The notes below the pieces were generated by a model. It had not been told where the DNA came from. It searched no databases and saw only the letters and a program-made list of their open reading frames with translations. Shown here piece after piece: positions 16,203 to 23,577 of a stretch of 64,000 nucleotides of DNA. The first letter of the stretch is position 1. Each line of letters begins with the position of its first letter. The translations under genes were made by a program, and so were the position numbers. Source of the DNA: SZAS-103 sp964449135 (GTDB lineage Bacteria > Pseudomonadota > Gammaproteobacteria > Xanthomonadales > Xanthomonadaceae); assembly GCA_964449135.1 (NCBI GenBank), contig CAYUXZ010000010.1:1-64000 (forward strand). Reading direction: 5' to 3'.

Positions 16203-17338
16203 ACGCGGCCGTTCTCGAGGCGCCTTCGTTCGCGACGGAATCGCGCACCGACACGCGTGAAAACGCCCCGACCGTCGAAACCGCGCGCGTCGCGCTGCTG
16301 GGCACGGGGACAGTCGGCAAGGCCTTGCTCGCACGGTTGGATTCGTTGCAAGGATCGCCGCTCACGCAGCCGCTGCGGCTCGTGCATGTCGCCAATTCGC
16401 GGCAGGCCGTGCATGCGCAGCGGGGATTGGCGTCGTACGACGTCGTCGCGCGGTTGGCGCATACGGAGCAGGCGAGTTCGCTCAGCCAGGCCGCTTCCAC
16501 CCTGGCGGGAAGCGGAACGCGCATCGTGATCGACGCGACCGCGAGCGAAGCCGTCGCCGAGCAGCACGCGCAGTGGCTCGCGCAGGGCATCCACGTCGTG
16601 ACCGCGTGCAAGCTCGGGCAGGGCACGGCGCTCGCGCGCTGGCGCGCGATCCGCGCCGCCTGCACGCAAGGACGAACCCAGTACGGCGATTCTGCGACGG
16701 TCGGCGCGGGTCTGCCGCTGCTGCGCAGCCTGCGTGAACTGCAGGCCGGCGGCGATGAAATTCATTCGATCGCTGGAGTGCTCTCCGGTTCGCTGGCGTG
16801 GCTGTTTCATCGCTACGACGGCATGCGCCCGTTCTCCGCACTGGTGCGGCAGGCGCGCGAGGCCGGCTACACCGAGCCCGATCCGCGCGAGGACCTGTCC
16901 GGAGAGGACGTGCGCCGCAAGCTGCTGATCCTCGCGCGCGCGGCGGGATTCGCGCTCGAAGCCGACGCTGTCGTTGTCGATTCGCTGGTGCCCGATGCAC
17001 TCTCTCGCGTTGCGAAGGATCGGGTCGACGAAGTGCTGCCCTTGCTCGACGCGCCGCTGCGCGCGCGCTACGCGCAGGCCTGGCGCAACGGCGAAACGCT
17101 GCGCTTCATCGCGCGACTCGACCGCGATTCGTCGGGCGCAGTCAGCGCGCGCGTGGGACTGGAATCGCTGCCCTCCGATCATCCGCTCGCCGGAGGTGCG
17201 GGCACCGACAACCGCGTCGCGATCTGGTGCGACCGCTACCGCGAGCAGCCGCTGCTGATCCAGGGTCCGGGCGCGGGTGCGCAGGTCACCGCGGCGGCGC
17301 TGCTCGACGACGTGTTGCGCATCGTTCGTTGCGATTGA
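16196..17338 (+). CDS. hom: Homoserine dehydrogenase
   Basis: A protein of about 380 residues that reduces aspartate semialdehyde to homoserine, the shared precursor of methionine and threonine. An N-terminal Rossmann motif LLGTGTVGKALL is followed by VIDATAS, a VTACKLGQG stretch (catalytic-domain lysine region), SIAGVLSGSLAWLF and PDPREDLSGEDVRRKLLILAR, all diagnostic. No aspartokinase or ACT domain is fused, so feedback control by that route is absent. The start is GTG at 16196 or TTG at 16199; the latter forms a TTGA overlap with the metB stop. It ends four bases before the convergent lipoprotein gene. Being third in the SAM-riboswitch operon ties homoserine supply to methionine demand. 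Confidence 0.92.
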   Translation: MLNAAVLEAPSFATESRTDTRENAPTVETARVALLGTGTVGKALLARLDSLQGSPLTQPLRLVHVANSRQAVHAQRGLASYDVVARLAHTEQASSLSQAASTLAGSGTRIVIDATASEAVAEQHAQWLAQGIHVVTACKLGQGTALARWRAIRAACTQGRTQYGDSATVGAGLPLLRSLRELQAGGDEIHSIAGVLSGSLAWLFHRYDGMRPFSALVRQAREAGYTEPDPREDLSGEDVRRKLLILARAAGFALEADAVVVDSLVPDALSRVAKDRVDEVLPLLDAPLRARYAQAWRNGETLRFIARLDRDSSGAVSARVGLESLPSDHPLAGGAGTDNRVAIWCDRYREQPLLIQGPGAGAQVTAAALLDDVLRIVRCD

Positions 17339-17342
17339 GCGA

Positions 17343-17858
17343 TCACCGCACCTGGCAGCTCGACCACGGCAGGGATTGCACTTCCGGCTTGGCCCACAAC
17401 GCCTTGCGTACTTCCTCGACGACGTCCGCGACTTCCGCGGGCGGCGCGTTCGAGCCGTCGCGGCCGCAGTCCCAGCGCACCTCGTTGTGCTGCGCGCCGG
17501 CTTCGATATGCAAACGGAAGGTCGCGCAACGCGGCGGCTGCTGGCCCGCCTCCGACCAGGAGCGCAGATCTGCGGGTGCCTTGAAGAAACCCTTGCGGTC
17601 CGCCGCGGCGAGGATGGCCTTCATCTCGCGATCGCTTAGGTGCACAACGGCATCGCCGTTCGCCTTCGAGCACATGTCCTGGTGGTAGATACCGGTCACG
17701 GTCGAGAACTTCGTCAAACCGGTGTCGTACTCGACGATGCCGACCACCGTGCCGGTTGCTGGCTGCTTCGAGAAATGCGGCATCCCGATATGCGGCATGG
17801 AGAAATGCGAGCAGGCGGCGAGCACGAGGCTGACCGCGACGACAACGATAGTCCGCAT
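17343..17858 (-). CDS. Small lipoprotein of unknown function
   Basis: A 171-residue protein with a type II signal peptide: MRTIVVVAVSLVLAAC gives a lipobox (LAAC) with the lipidated cysteine at residue 16. The first residues after the cysteine contain a short repeat (SMPHIGMPHFSK). The rest holds a few cysteines (DMCSK, PRCATF, WDCGRD, SSCQVR) that could form disulfides in the periplasm. I do not recognise the family. The start is set by the signal peptide. It lies eight bases downstream of sdaA and is probably co-transcribed with it, though a functional link to serine catabolism is not suggested by the sequence. Confidence 0.75.
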   Translation of the reverse strand: MRTIVVVAVSLVLAACSHFSMPHIGMPHFSKQPATGTVVGIVEYDTGLTKFSTVTGIYHQDMCSKANGDAVVHLSDREMKAILAAADRKGFFKAPADLRSWSEAGQQPPRCATFRLHIEAGAQHNEVRWDCGRDGSNAPPAEVADVVEEVRKALWAKPEVQSLPWSSCQVR

Positions 17859-17866
17859 GGATTTAC

Positions 17867-19249
17867 TCAGCACTCGATCACGTTGACGGCGAGCCCGCCG
17901 CGGCTGGTTTCCTTGTACTTGTCCTGCATGTCGCGGCCGGTGTCGCGCATGGTCTTGATGACCTTGTCGAGGCTCACGCGGTGCTTGCCGTCGCCGCGCA
18001 GGGCCATGCGGCTGGCGTTGATCGCCTTCACCGAACCCATCGCGTTGCGCTCGATGCAGGGAATCTGCACGAGGCCGCCGATCGGATCGCAGGTGAGTCC
18101 CAGGTTGTGCTCCATGCCGATCTCGGCGGCGTTCTCGACCTGGCCGAGCGAGCCGCCGAGCGCGGCGGCGAGTCCGCCGGCCGCCATCGAGCAGGCGACA
18201 CCGACCTCGCCCTGGCAGCCGACTTCGGCGCCGGAGATCGACGCGTTCTCCTTGTAGAGGATGCCGATCGCGGCGGCGGTGAGCAGGAAATCGAACACAC
18301 CCTGTTCGTTCGCGCCGGGGCAGAAGCGGTCGTAGTAGTGCAGCACCGCGGGGATGATGCCGGCGGCGCCGTTGGTCGGCGCGGTGACCACGCGCCCACC
18401 CGCAGCGTTCTCCTCGTTGACAGCGAGTGCATACAGATTCACCCAGTCGAGCACGGTCAGCGGATCGCGCATCGCCGCTTCCGGACGAGCGAGCAGGTCG
18501 TCGTGCAATCCCGGCGCGCGGCGCTGCACGTGCAGGCCGCCGGGCAGGGTGCCGTCGTTGCGCGTGCCGCGCGCACAGCAGTCCTGCATCGCCTGCCAGA
18601 TTGCGCGCAGGTTCGCGACGATCGCATCCTCGCCGCGCCAGACCTTCTCGTTCTCGAACATCAGCTGCGCGATCGTGAGGTTCTTTTCCGCGCAGCGCGC
18701 GAGCAGTTCCTCGCCGGTCCTGAACGGATGCGGCAGCGCGGTGGTGTCGGCGACGATGCGATCGGCCGAGGCGTCGTCCTGGTTGACGACGAAGCCGCCG
18801 CCGACCGAGTAGTAGTCGCGCGCGGCCAGTTCCTTGCCGTCGGCGTCGTAGGCGTTGAAGCGCATGCCGTTGGGATGGAAGGGCAGACTCTCGCGCTTGT
18901 TGAAGACCAGGTCGGTCTTTTCGTCGAAGGCGATCGCGTGCTGGTCGAGCAGGCGGATCGTCTTCGTTTCGCGGATGCGCGCGAGCTTGCCGGCGATCGC
19001 GTCGGGATCGACTTTGTCCGGCCATTCGCCTTCCAGACCCAGCAGCACCGCCTTGTCGGTGCCGTGGCCGCGGCCGGTCAGCGCGAGCGAACCGAACAGC
19101 TCGCAGCGCACGCGCGCGACGCGATCCATGTTTCCGGCCTCGTCCAGCCAGCGCGTGACGAAGCGCGCCGCGGCGCGCATCGGTCCGACCGTGTGCGAGC
19201 TGCTCGGGCCAATGCCGATCTTGAACAGGTCGAATGTGCTGACGGCCAT
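17867..19249 (-). CDS. sdaA: L-serine ammonia-lyase, iron-sulfur type, single chain
   Basis: A 460-residue L-serine deaminase converting L-serine to pyruvate and ammonia. It carries the N-terminal GIGPSSSHTVGPMRAA stretch, TAPTNGAAGIIPAVLHYY, GCQGEVGVACSMAAGG and EHNLGLTCDPIGGLVQIPC. The conserved cysteines in the last three are those that bind the oxygen-sensitive [4Fe-4S] cluster. Alpha and beta domains are fused, as in gammaproteobacterial SdaA. The ATG at 19249 begins at the usual position (MAVSTFDLFKIG). It is transcribed divergently from a small hypothetical gene 40 bases away. Pyruvate from serine could feed the gluconeogenic pckG route. Confidence 0.96.
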   Translation of the reverse strand: MAVSTFDLFKIGIGPSSSHTVGPMRAAARFVTRWLDEAGNMDRVARVRCELFGSLALTGRGHGTDKAVLLGLEGEWPDKVDPDAIAGKLARIRETKTIRLLDQHAIAFDEKTDLVFNKRESLPFHPNGMRFNAYDADGKELAARDYYSVGGGFVVNQDDASADRIVADTTALPHPFRTGEELLARCAEKNLTIAQLMFENEKVWRGEDAIVANLRAIWQAMQDCCARGTRNDGTLPGGLHVQRRAPGLHDDLLARPEAAMRDPLTVLDWVNLYALAVNEENAAGGRVVTAPTNGAAGIIPAVLHYYDRFCPGANEQGVFDFLLTAAAIGILYKENASISGAEVGCQGEVGVACSMAAGGLAAALGGSLGQVENAAEIGMEHNLGLTCDPIGGLVQIPCIERNAMGSVKAINASRMALRGDGKHRVSLDKVIKTMRDTGRDMQDKYKETSRGGLAVNVIEC

Positions 19250-19289
19250 GCGGTTATTCTAGCCGCATGTCGCATCCACGGGCGGAAGA

Positions 19290-19646
19290 ATGCGCCAGCA
19301 ACCCGTTCCGGCGGTCACCGAAGCCGACCTTGCGCGCGTGATCGCGCGCGAGTTTCCGGGCGATGCCGGCGACAAGGCCGCGGCGCTGCTGTCGGCATAC
19401 GGCGGCGAGTCCTGGCATCGCGAACCGGTACGCGTGAAGCTCGCGGCTTTGAAACTCGCGAACGGCGACTTGGGCAAGCTCGCCCAATTCGTCTCCGCTG
19501 CCTGTACCGACTACCGCGACGTGTTGATGTGGGCCGAGTATCCGGCATATGCCGCCACGAGAGCGGTCTATCCGCCGGAACGCGAGCACTACGAGGCGAT
19601 CGAACGCGACTGGTCGGAGTATTCGAGGTGGTTCAGTGGCAAATGA
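19290..19646 (+). CDS. Conserved hypothetical protein, 118 residues
   Basis: A soluble, probably alpha-helical protein that I do not recognise. No signal peptide or membrane helix is seen. The N-terminal half resembles a short helical repeat (KAAALLSAYGGESWHREPVRV), and the C-terminus is rich in Tyr and Trp (DWSEYSRWF). GC-rich codon use matches the neighbours, and the frame has an RBS-like GGCGGAAG before the ATG, so I take it as real. It overlaps the start of the glutaredoxin-like gene by 11 bases, so the two are probably coupled. It may assist that protein, but nothing in the sequence proves this. Confidence 0.65.
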   Translation: MRQQPVPAVTEADLARVIAREFPGDAGDKAAALLSAYGGESWHREPVRVKLAALKLANGDLGKLAQFVSAACTDYRDVLMWAEYPAYAATRAVYPPEREHYEAIERDWSEYSRWFSGK

Positions 19647-19881
19647 TTCCGAAGCGCCGCGACTGATCCTGTTCCAGCGCGACGACTGCCCGCTTTGCGA
19701 CGCCGCGCTGGACGTGCTCGCGCAGGCGCGGGCGCCGGAGTTCGAAACCGTGTGGATCGACGGCGACGCCGCGCTCGAGGCGCGTTACGGAAGCCGTGTC
19801 CCCGTGCTGCGCGAGCAAGCGCGCGGCATCGAACTGGACTGGCCGTTCGACGCGGCGGCGGTCCGCGAGTTCCTGCTCTAG
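19636..19881 (+). CDS. Glutaredoxin-like protein with CPLC redox site
   Basis: An 81-residue thioredoxin-fold protein. LILFQRDDCPLCDAALDVL gives beta-strand 1 and a CxxC redox motif, and VPVLRE carries the cis-proline expected of glutaredoxin folds. It matches the short glutaredoxin-like (DUF836) group in size. The start is GTG at 19636, inside the end of the preceding gene. Its TAG stop shares the palindrome CTAG (19878-19881) with the stop of the convergent permease gene. The partner protein is unknown; with the upstream hypothetical it forms a two-gene unit. Confidence 0.8.
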   Translation: MANDSEAPRLILFQRDDCPLCDAALDVLAQARAPEFETVWIDGDAALEARYGSRVPVLREQARGIELDWPFDAAAVREFLL

Positions 19882-21518
19882 CGCGCAGCCGGCGGATCAT
19901 CCAGCGGCACGTCATGCAGCCGGTCTTCGACGCCGTGCAGCGCATCCACGTCGGGCGTGCGCCAGCCGCAACGCAATCCCCACATGAAGAATCCGAGCGC
20001 GAGCACCGCGACCACGACGAGATCCCAGCCGTAGCTGAGGTAGCCCAGGCCGCCGAACTTGGTGCTGCCCAGATACGAGACCAGCGCGATCGTCGGCATG
20101 TAGACAACCAGCCATGTCGCGCCTTGCACCTGCCGCCCGAAATCGCGCCAACCGTTCTTCGCCTGGTAGTAGAAATACACCGGCAACGCGACCACGACGA
20201 GCAGGATCACCTCGCCGGTCAACGGCCACTTCGCCCAGTACATCAGTTCGGTCGCGAACACGAAGCCCAGGCATGAAACCAGCGGCATCGCCGGCAGCCG
20301 CAACGGACGCAGCAGGTCGGGCGCGGTGCGGCGCAGGCTCATCGCGCTCACGGGGCCGGTCATGTAGGAAATGATCGTCGCCACCGAGATCACCGCCGCG
20401 AGCACGCCCCAGCCGCGGAAGCAGAACAGGAACACGAAACCGACCGCGAGGTCGAACCACATGCCCGCGCGCGGCACGCCGTATTTTGGATGCACGCGGC
20501 CGAACACCGCCGGCATCGTGCCGTTCTTCTGCATTGCGTAGAGCATCCGCGCGGTGGTCGCGGTGTAGGCCATGCCGGTGCCGCTGGGGCTCACGAACGC
20601 ATCCGCGTAGAGCAGCGCCGCAAGCCACTGCAGGTTCACGATCATCGCGAGTTCGGCAAACGGCGAACGGAAGTCAATGCCGTGCCAGCCGTGGACGAGC
20701 ATCGCCGGCGGCACCGTGCCGAGGTAGGCGACCTGCAGCAGGATATAGACGACACTTGCCAGGCCGATCGCGCCGACGATCGCCAGCGGCAGGTTGCGTC
20801 CGGGGTCGCGCGCCTCGCCGGCCATGTTCACCGGGCTCTGAAAGCCGTTGTAGCTGAACACGATGCCCGCGGTCGCGACCGCGGTGAGCACCGCGGCGAA
20901 ATCGATCACGTGCGGGCCGCCGTTCACGCCGACCGAGAAATTCTCCGCGTGGAAACCGCTCGCGATCAGTGCGAGCGCGGTCATCGCGGGCACGATGAGC
21001 TTGAAGGTCGTGATCGCGGTGTTCGAGCGCGCAAACAGCTTCACGCTCCAGAAGTTGAACAGGAAATAGACGATCACTAGCGCGGCGGCGATCGTCAGGC
21101 CCGGCGGGGTGAGCTCGCCCTTGCCGTCGGGCAGGTGGATGTAGAGGTTCTGCGCCCAGGTCCAGTGCCACGACGCCATGTATTGCACCGAGGCTTCAGC
21201 CTCGATCGGGATCACCGACACCACCGCGATCCAGTTCGACCACGCGCCGATGAAACCGACCAGCGATCCGTGCGAATACTGTCCGTAGCGCACCATGCCG
21301 CCGGACTCGGGGAACATCGCGCCGAGTTCGGCATAGGTCAACGCGACCGCGCTGACGATCAGCGCGCCGATCACCCAGGCCCAGATCGCGTCGGGGCCCG
21401 CGAGTCCGGCCGCGCGCCACGCGCCGAACAGCCAGCCCGAGCCGATGATCGATCCCAGGCCGATCAGCATCAGGGCGAACGGACCGATCTCGCGGCGGAT
21501 GGCGTGGGTGTCGGACAT
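19878..21518 (-). CDS. APC-superfamily amino acid permease
   Basis: A 546-residue inner-membrane protein with about 12-14 hydrophobic segments. The family signature GLGSIIGSGWLFG is in helix 1, and FSYNGFQSPVNMAGEARDPG and PKYGVPRAGMW are typical of amino acid-polyamine-organocation transporters. I chose the ATG at 21518 (MSDTHAIRREIGPFA) because an upstream in-frame start adds 12 residues that do not look like a transporter N-terminus. Substrate is not determinable; aspartate:proton symporters of Gram-positives are among similar proteins I know. It is a single-gene unit, convergent with the glutaredoxin-like gene and sharing stop-codon bases with it. Confidence 0.9.
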   Translation of the reverse strand: MSDTHAIRREIGPFALMLIGLGSIIGSGWLFGAWRAAGLAGPDAIWAWVIGALIVSAVALTYAELGAMFPESGGMVRYGQYSHGSLVGFIGAWSNWIAVVSVIPIEAEASVQYMASWHWTWAQNLYIHLPDGKGELTPPGLTIAAALVIVYFLFNFWSVKLFARSNTAITTFKLIVPAMTALALIASGFHAENFSVGVNGGPHVIDFAAVLTAVATAGIVFSYNGFQSPVNMAGEARDPGRNLPLAIVGAIGLASVVYILLQVAYLGTVPPAMLVHGWHGIDFRSPFAELAMIVNLQWLAALLYADAFVSPSGTGMAYTATTARMLYAMQKNGTMPAVFGRVHPKYGVPRAGMWFDLAVGFVFLFCFRGWGVLAAVISVATIISYMTGPVSAMSLRRTAPDLLRPLRLPAMPLVSCLGFVFATELMYWAKWPLTGEVILLVVVALPVYFYYQAKNGWRDFGRQVQGATWLVVYMPTIALVSYLGSTKFGGLGYLSYGWDLVVVAVLALGFFMWGLRCGWRTPDVDALHGVEDRLHDVPLDDPPAAR

Positions 21519-21601
21519 GGGAAGGCCTCGGTGCGCGCGGGAATGGCGCGCCATGCTCGCAGGTTTCGCGGCTGCTTGTCAGCCTGCGTCGTCCGCAGGC
21601 A

Positions 21602-22216
21602 TCAGCCGCCCTTGCGCACGACCGGCTTGGGCTCGCGCGGCTGGCCGGGTTTCCATGTCGCGGGCGCTGCTGGCGCGAGCTTCAGCACGGTGTGCACCTT
21701 CACCGCGTTGCCGATGGTCGTGGTGTCGGCCCATTCGCCGCCGCCGACGCCGAAGTCCAGGCGATTGACCAGCGCATCGCCGGTCAGCGTCGGCGCAGCG
21801 CCTCCGGTCCAGGCGAAGCTCAGCGTCACCGGCTTGCTCGCGCCGCGCAGCGTGAGCGTGCCGTCGGCTGCATAGCGGTTACCGCCGAGGCTGCGGAACT
21901 TCGCCGCCGTGTAGGTCGCGACCGGCATGTGCGCGGTGTTGAAGAAATCCGCGCCGCGCAGGGTTTCGTCGCGCTCGGAATTCGCGGTGTCGGCGCTGGC
22001 GAGGGTGATCTTCACGTCGAAGCGCGAATCCGCGAGCTGCGCGGGATCGAAGGCGATGGCCGCGTCGAAGGCCTTGAAGCGGCCGTCGAAGGCGTCGCCC
22101 TGGTAGGTGCCGGAAAACCCGAGCGAGGAATTCTTCGCGTCGGCGTGCCAGGAAGCCGCTTGCGCGGCCAATGGAAGGAACGAAGCGAGCGCGAAGGCGA
22201 GGGCAAGCAGTTTCAT
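21602..22216 (-). CDS. YceI-family periplasmic lipid-binding protein (second copy)
   Basis: A 204-residue exported protein: signal peptide MKLLALAFALASFLPLAAQA, then a YceI lipocalin-like barrel (WHADAKNSSLGFSGTYQG, then FNTAHMPVATYTAAKFR and LTLRGASKPVTLSF). YceI proteins bind isoprenoid chains such as polyprenols or quinones. It is third in an operon with a cytochrome b561 and another YceI protein; its ATG overlaps the cytochrome stop (ATGA). The pairing fits quinone or isoprenoid handling near a membrane cytochrome. The C-terminal tail (PREPKPVVRKGG) is an extra basic extension. Confidence 0.9.
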   Translation of the reverse strand: MKLLALAFALASFLPLAAQAASWHADAKNSSLGFSGTYQGDAFDGRFKAFDAAIAFDPAQLADSRFDVKITLASADTANSERDETLRGADFFNTAHMPVATYTAAKFRSLGGNRYAADGTLTLRGASKPVTLSFAWTGGAAPTLTGDALVNRLDFGVGGGEWADTTTIGNAVKVHTVLKLAPAAPATWKPGQPREPKPVVRKGG

Positions 22217-22821
22217 TGCGGGTCTCCATCCGGCTTCTTGGACATCGGCAGCATCCGCCGCAGCGAACTGTCGCCAGCCAGGTTCGATCGGCCTGGAAGC
22301 ATCCGTCGCAAGGTACTGTCGCGATCGAACCAGTGGTGCTTGAACGCGGCCGCGGCGTGCAGCACGGCCAACGTGATCAGGATCCAGAACGCGATCTCGT
22401 GGAACTCGCGCGCGAAATGCTTCACCGCCGGATCCGGCCCCCACAGCGCGGGCACGTGCACCAGGCCGAACCACTGCAGCGGAAAGTTCGCCGCCGAGTT
22501 GAACAGCCAGCCCGACAGCGGGATCGCGAACATCAGCACGTACAGCAGGAAATGCACCGCCGACGCGGCGAGCTGCTGCCAGCGCGGCCCGGGCACGGGC
22601 TCCGGATGCCGCGTCGCCAGTCGCCACACCAGCCGCAGCGCGACCAGCACCAGCACGGTGATGCCGAACGACTTGTGCAGCAGATAGACCTTGATCTTGT
22701 CCGGCGAGGGCGACATATCGGTCATGACCAGGCCCACCGTGCCGAGCCCGACGATCAGCAGCGCGATCAGCCAGTGCAGCAGTTGCGCGAAGCGGTTCCA
22801 GCGTGCGGGCGAGTCGCTCAT
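22213..22821 (-). CDS. Cytochrome b561 (CybB-like)
   Basis: A 202-residue membrane cytochrome of the prokaryotic b561 family with four membrane helices. Haem-ligand histidines are visible in FAQLLHWLIALLIVG, LLHKSFGITVLVL, SAVHFLLYVLMFAIPLSGW and FHEIAFWILITLAVLHAAAAFKHH. It probably passes electrons between quinol and an acceptor, or quenches superoxide as described for E. coli CybB. ATGA overlaps join it to a YceI gene on each side. Its C-terminal tail contains two copies of a 16-residue repeat (DSxLRRMLP) that family members usually lack. Confidence 0.92.
   Translation of the reverse strand: MSDSPARWNRFAQLLHWLIALLIVGLGTVGLVMTDMSPSPDKIKVYLLHKSFGITVLVLVALRLVWRLATRHPEPVPGPRWQQLAASAVHFLLYVLMFAIPLSGWLFNSAANFPLQWFGLVHVPALWGPDPAVKHFAREFHEIAFWILITLAVLHAAAAFKHHWFDRDSTLRRMLPGRSNLAGDSSLRRMLPMSKKPDGDPQ
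22251..22322 (-). repeat. Two-copy 48-bp tandem repeat in the cytochrome b561 tail
   Basis: Units 22251-22274 and 22299-22322 share most of their 24 bases and recur at a 48-base period, encoding the 16-residue repeat starting DSTLRRMLP and DSSLRRMLP. The period is a multiple of three, so the frame is preserved. Confidence 0.75.
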
Positions 22822-23474
22822 CGATGTGAATCCTGCGTTGCGGGTTGGGAAGGCTTGTCTTCGTTCGGCCTGGCGTCGCTCGCGTGCACGGACGCTTCGG
22901 CCTCGATGTCCAACGCGACTTCGTCGCCGACCGCGTCGGGATAAGAATCCATCCCCAGTTCCTTGCGGCGCAGCGTCGTCGTAGCGGAAAACCCCGCGGT
23001 CCGGCGGAACACGGTGTAGAACGAGCGCTTCAAGCCGTTGAGCGTCACGTCGAGCACGACCGTGCTGTCGCGTCCGCGCAGGCTGAGCGTGCCGGTGACT
23101 TTCGCGTGGGTCGCATCGATCGGCTCGACCTGGGTCGCGACGAAATGCGCGACCGGTTGCTTCGCGGCGTCTAGGAAGGCATCGGACAGTACCTTGCGCT
23201 TCCACTTCTCGTCGCCCATGTCGAGCTTGTCCAGCGGGATGCTGATGTCGAGTTTGGCGCCGCGCCAGTCGTCGGGATCGAAATCCAGCGTGCCGTTCGC
23301 GCCGGAAAACGTGCCGATGGAATGCGACAAGCCCAGGTGCGTGACCTTGAACGCGATGCGCGTGTGCACCGGATCGATCACGAAATGCTCCGACGCCGCA
23401 TCCGCTGCGGGTACGCACGCGGCCAGCAGCGTGAGCGTCGTGGCGGCGGATCGAATCGCAGTCGGCAGGGTCAT
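22818..23474 (-). CDS. YceI-family periplasmic protein (first copy)
   Basis: A 218-residue exported YceI protein. After a signal peptide ending near PAADA, the domain opens with SEHFVIDPVHTRIAFKVTHLGLS, the classic N-terminal strand pair of the family, and continues with GTLDFDPDDW, KWKRKVLSDAFLDAAKQP and GTLSLRGRDSTVVLDV. It differs clearly from the other YceI copy downstream, so the two are paralogues rather than a recent duplication. It heads the yceI-cybB-yceI operon. The C-terminal tail (about 40 residues, ending PATQDSHR) is charged and probably disordered. Confidence 0.9.
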   Translation of the reverse strand: MTLPTAIRSAATTLTLLAACVPAADAASEHFVIDPVHTRIAFKVTHLGLSHSIGTFSGANGTLDFDPDDWRGAKLDISIPLDKLDMGDEKWKRKVLSDAFLDAAKQPVAHFVATQVEPIDATHAKVTGTLSLRGRDSTVVLDVTLNGLKRSFYTVFRRTAGFSATTTLRRKELGMDSYPDAVGDEVALDIEAEASVHASDARPNEDKPSQPATQDSHR

Positions 23475-23577
23475 GGCGCCATTCCTCATGAATGCGGCGA
23501 TTGTAGGCGCGGAAACCTGAAGCCTTGCAGGCTTGCGGAGGAAACGCTGCGTTGCGAGGATGGCGGCGGGGGGATCC

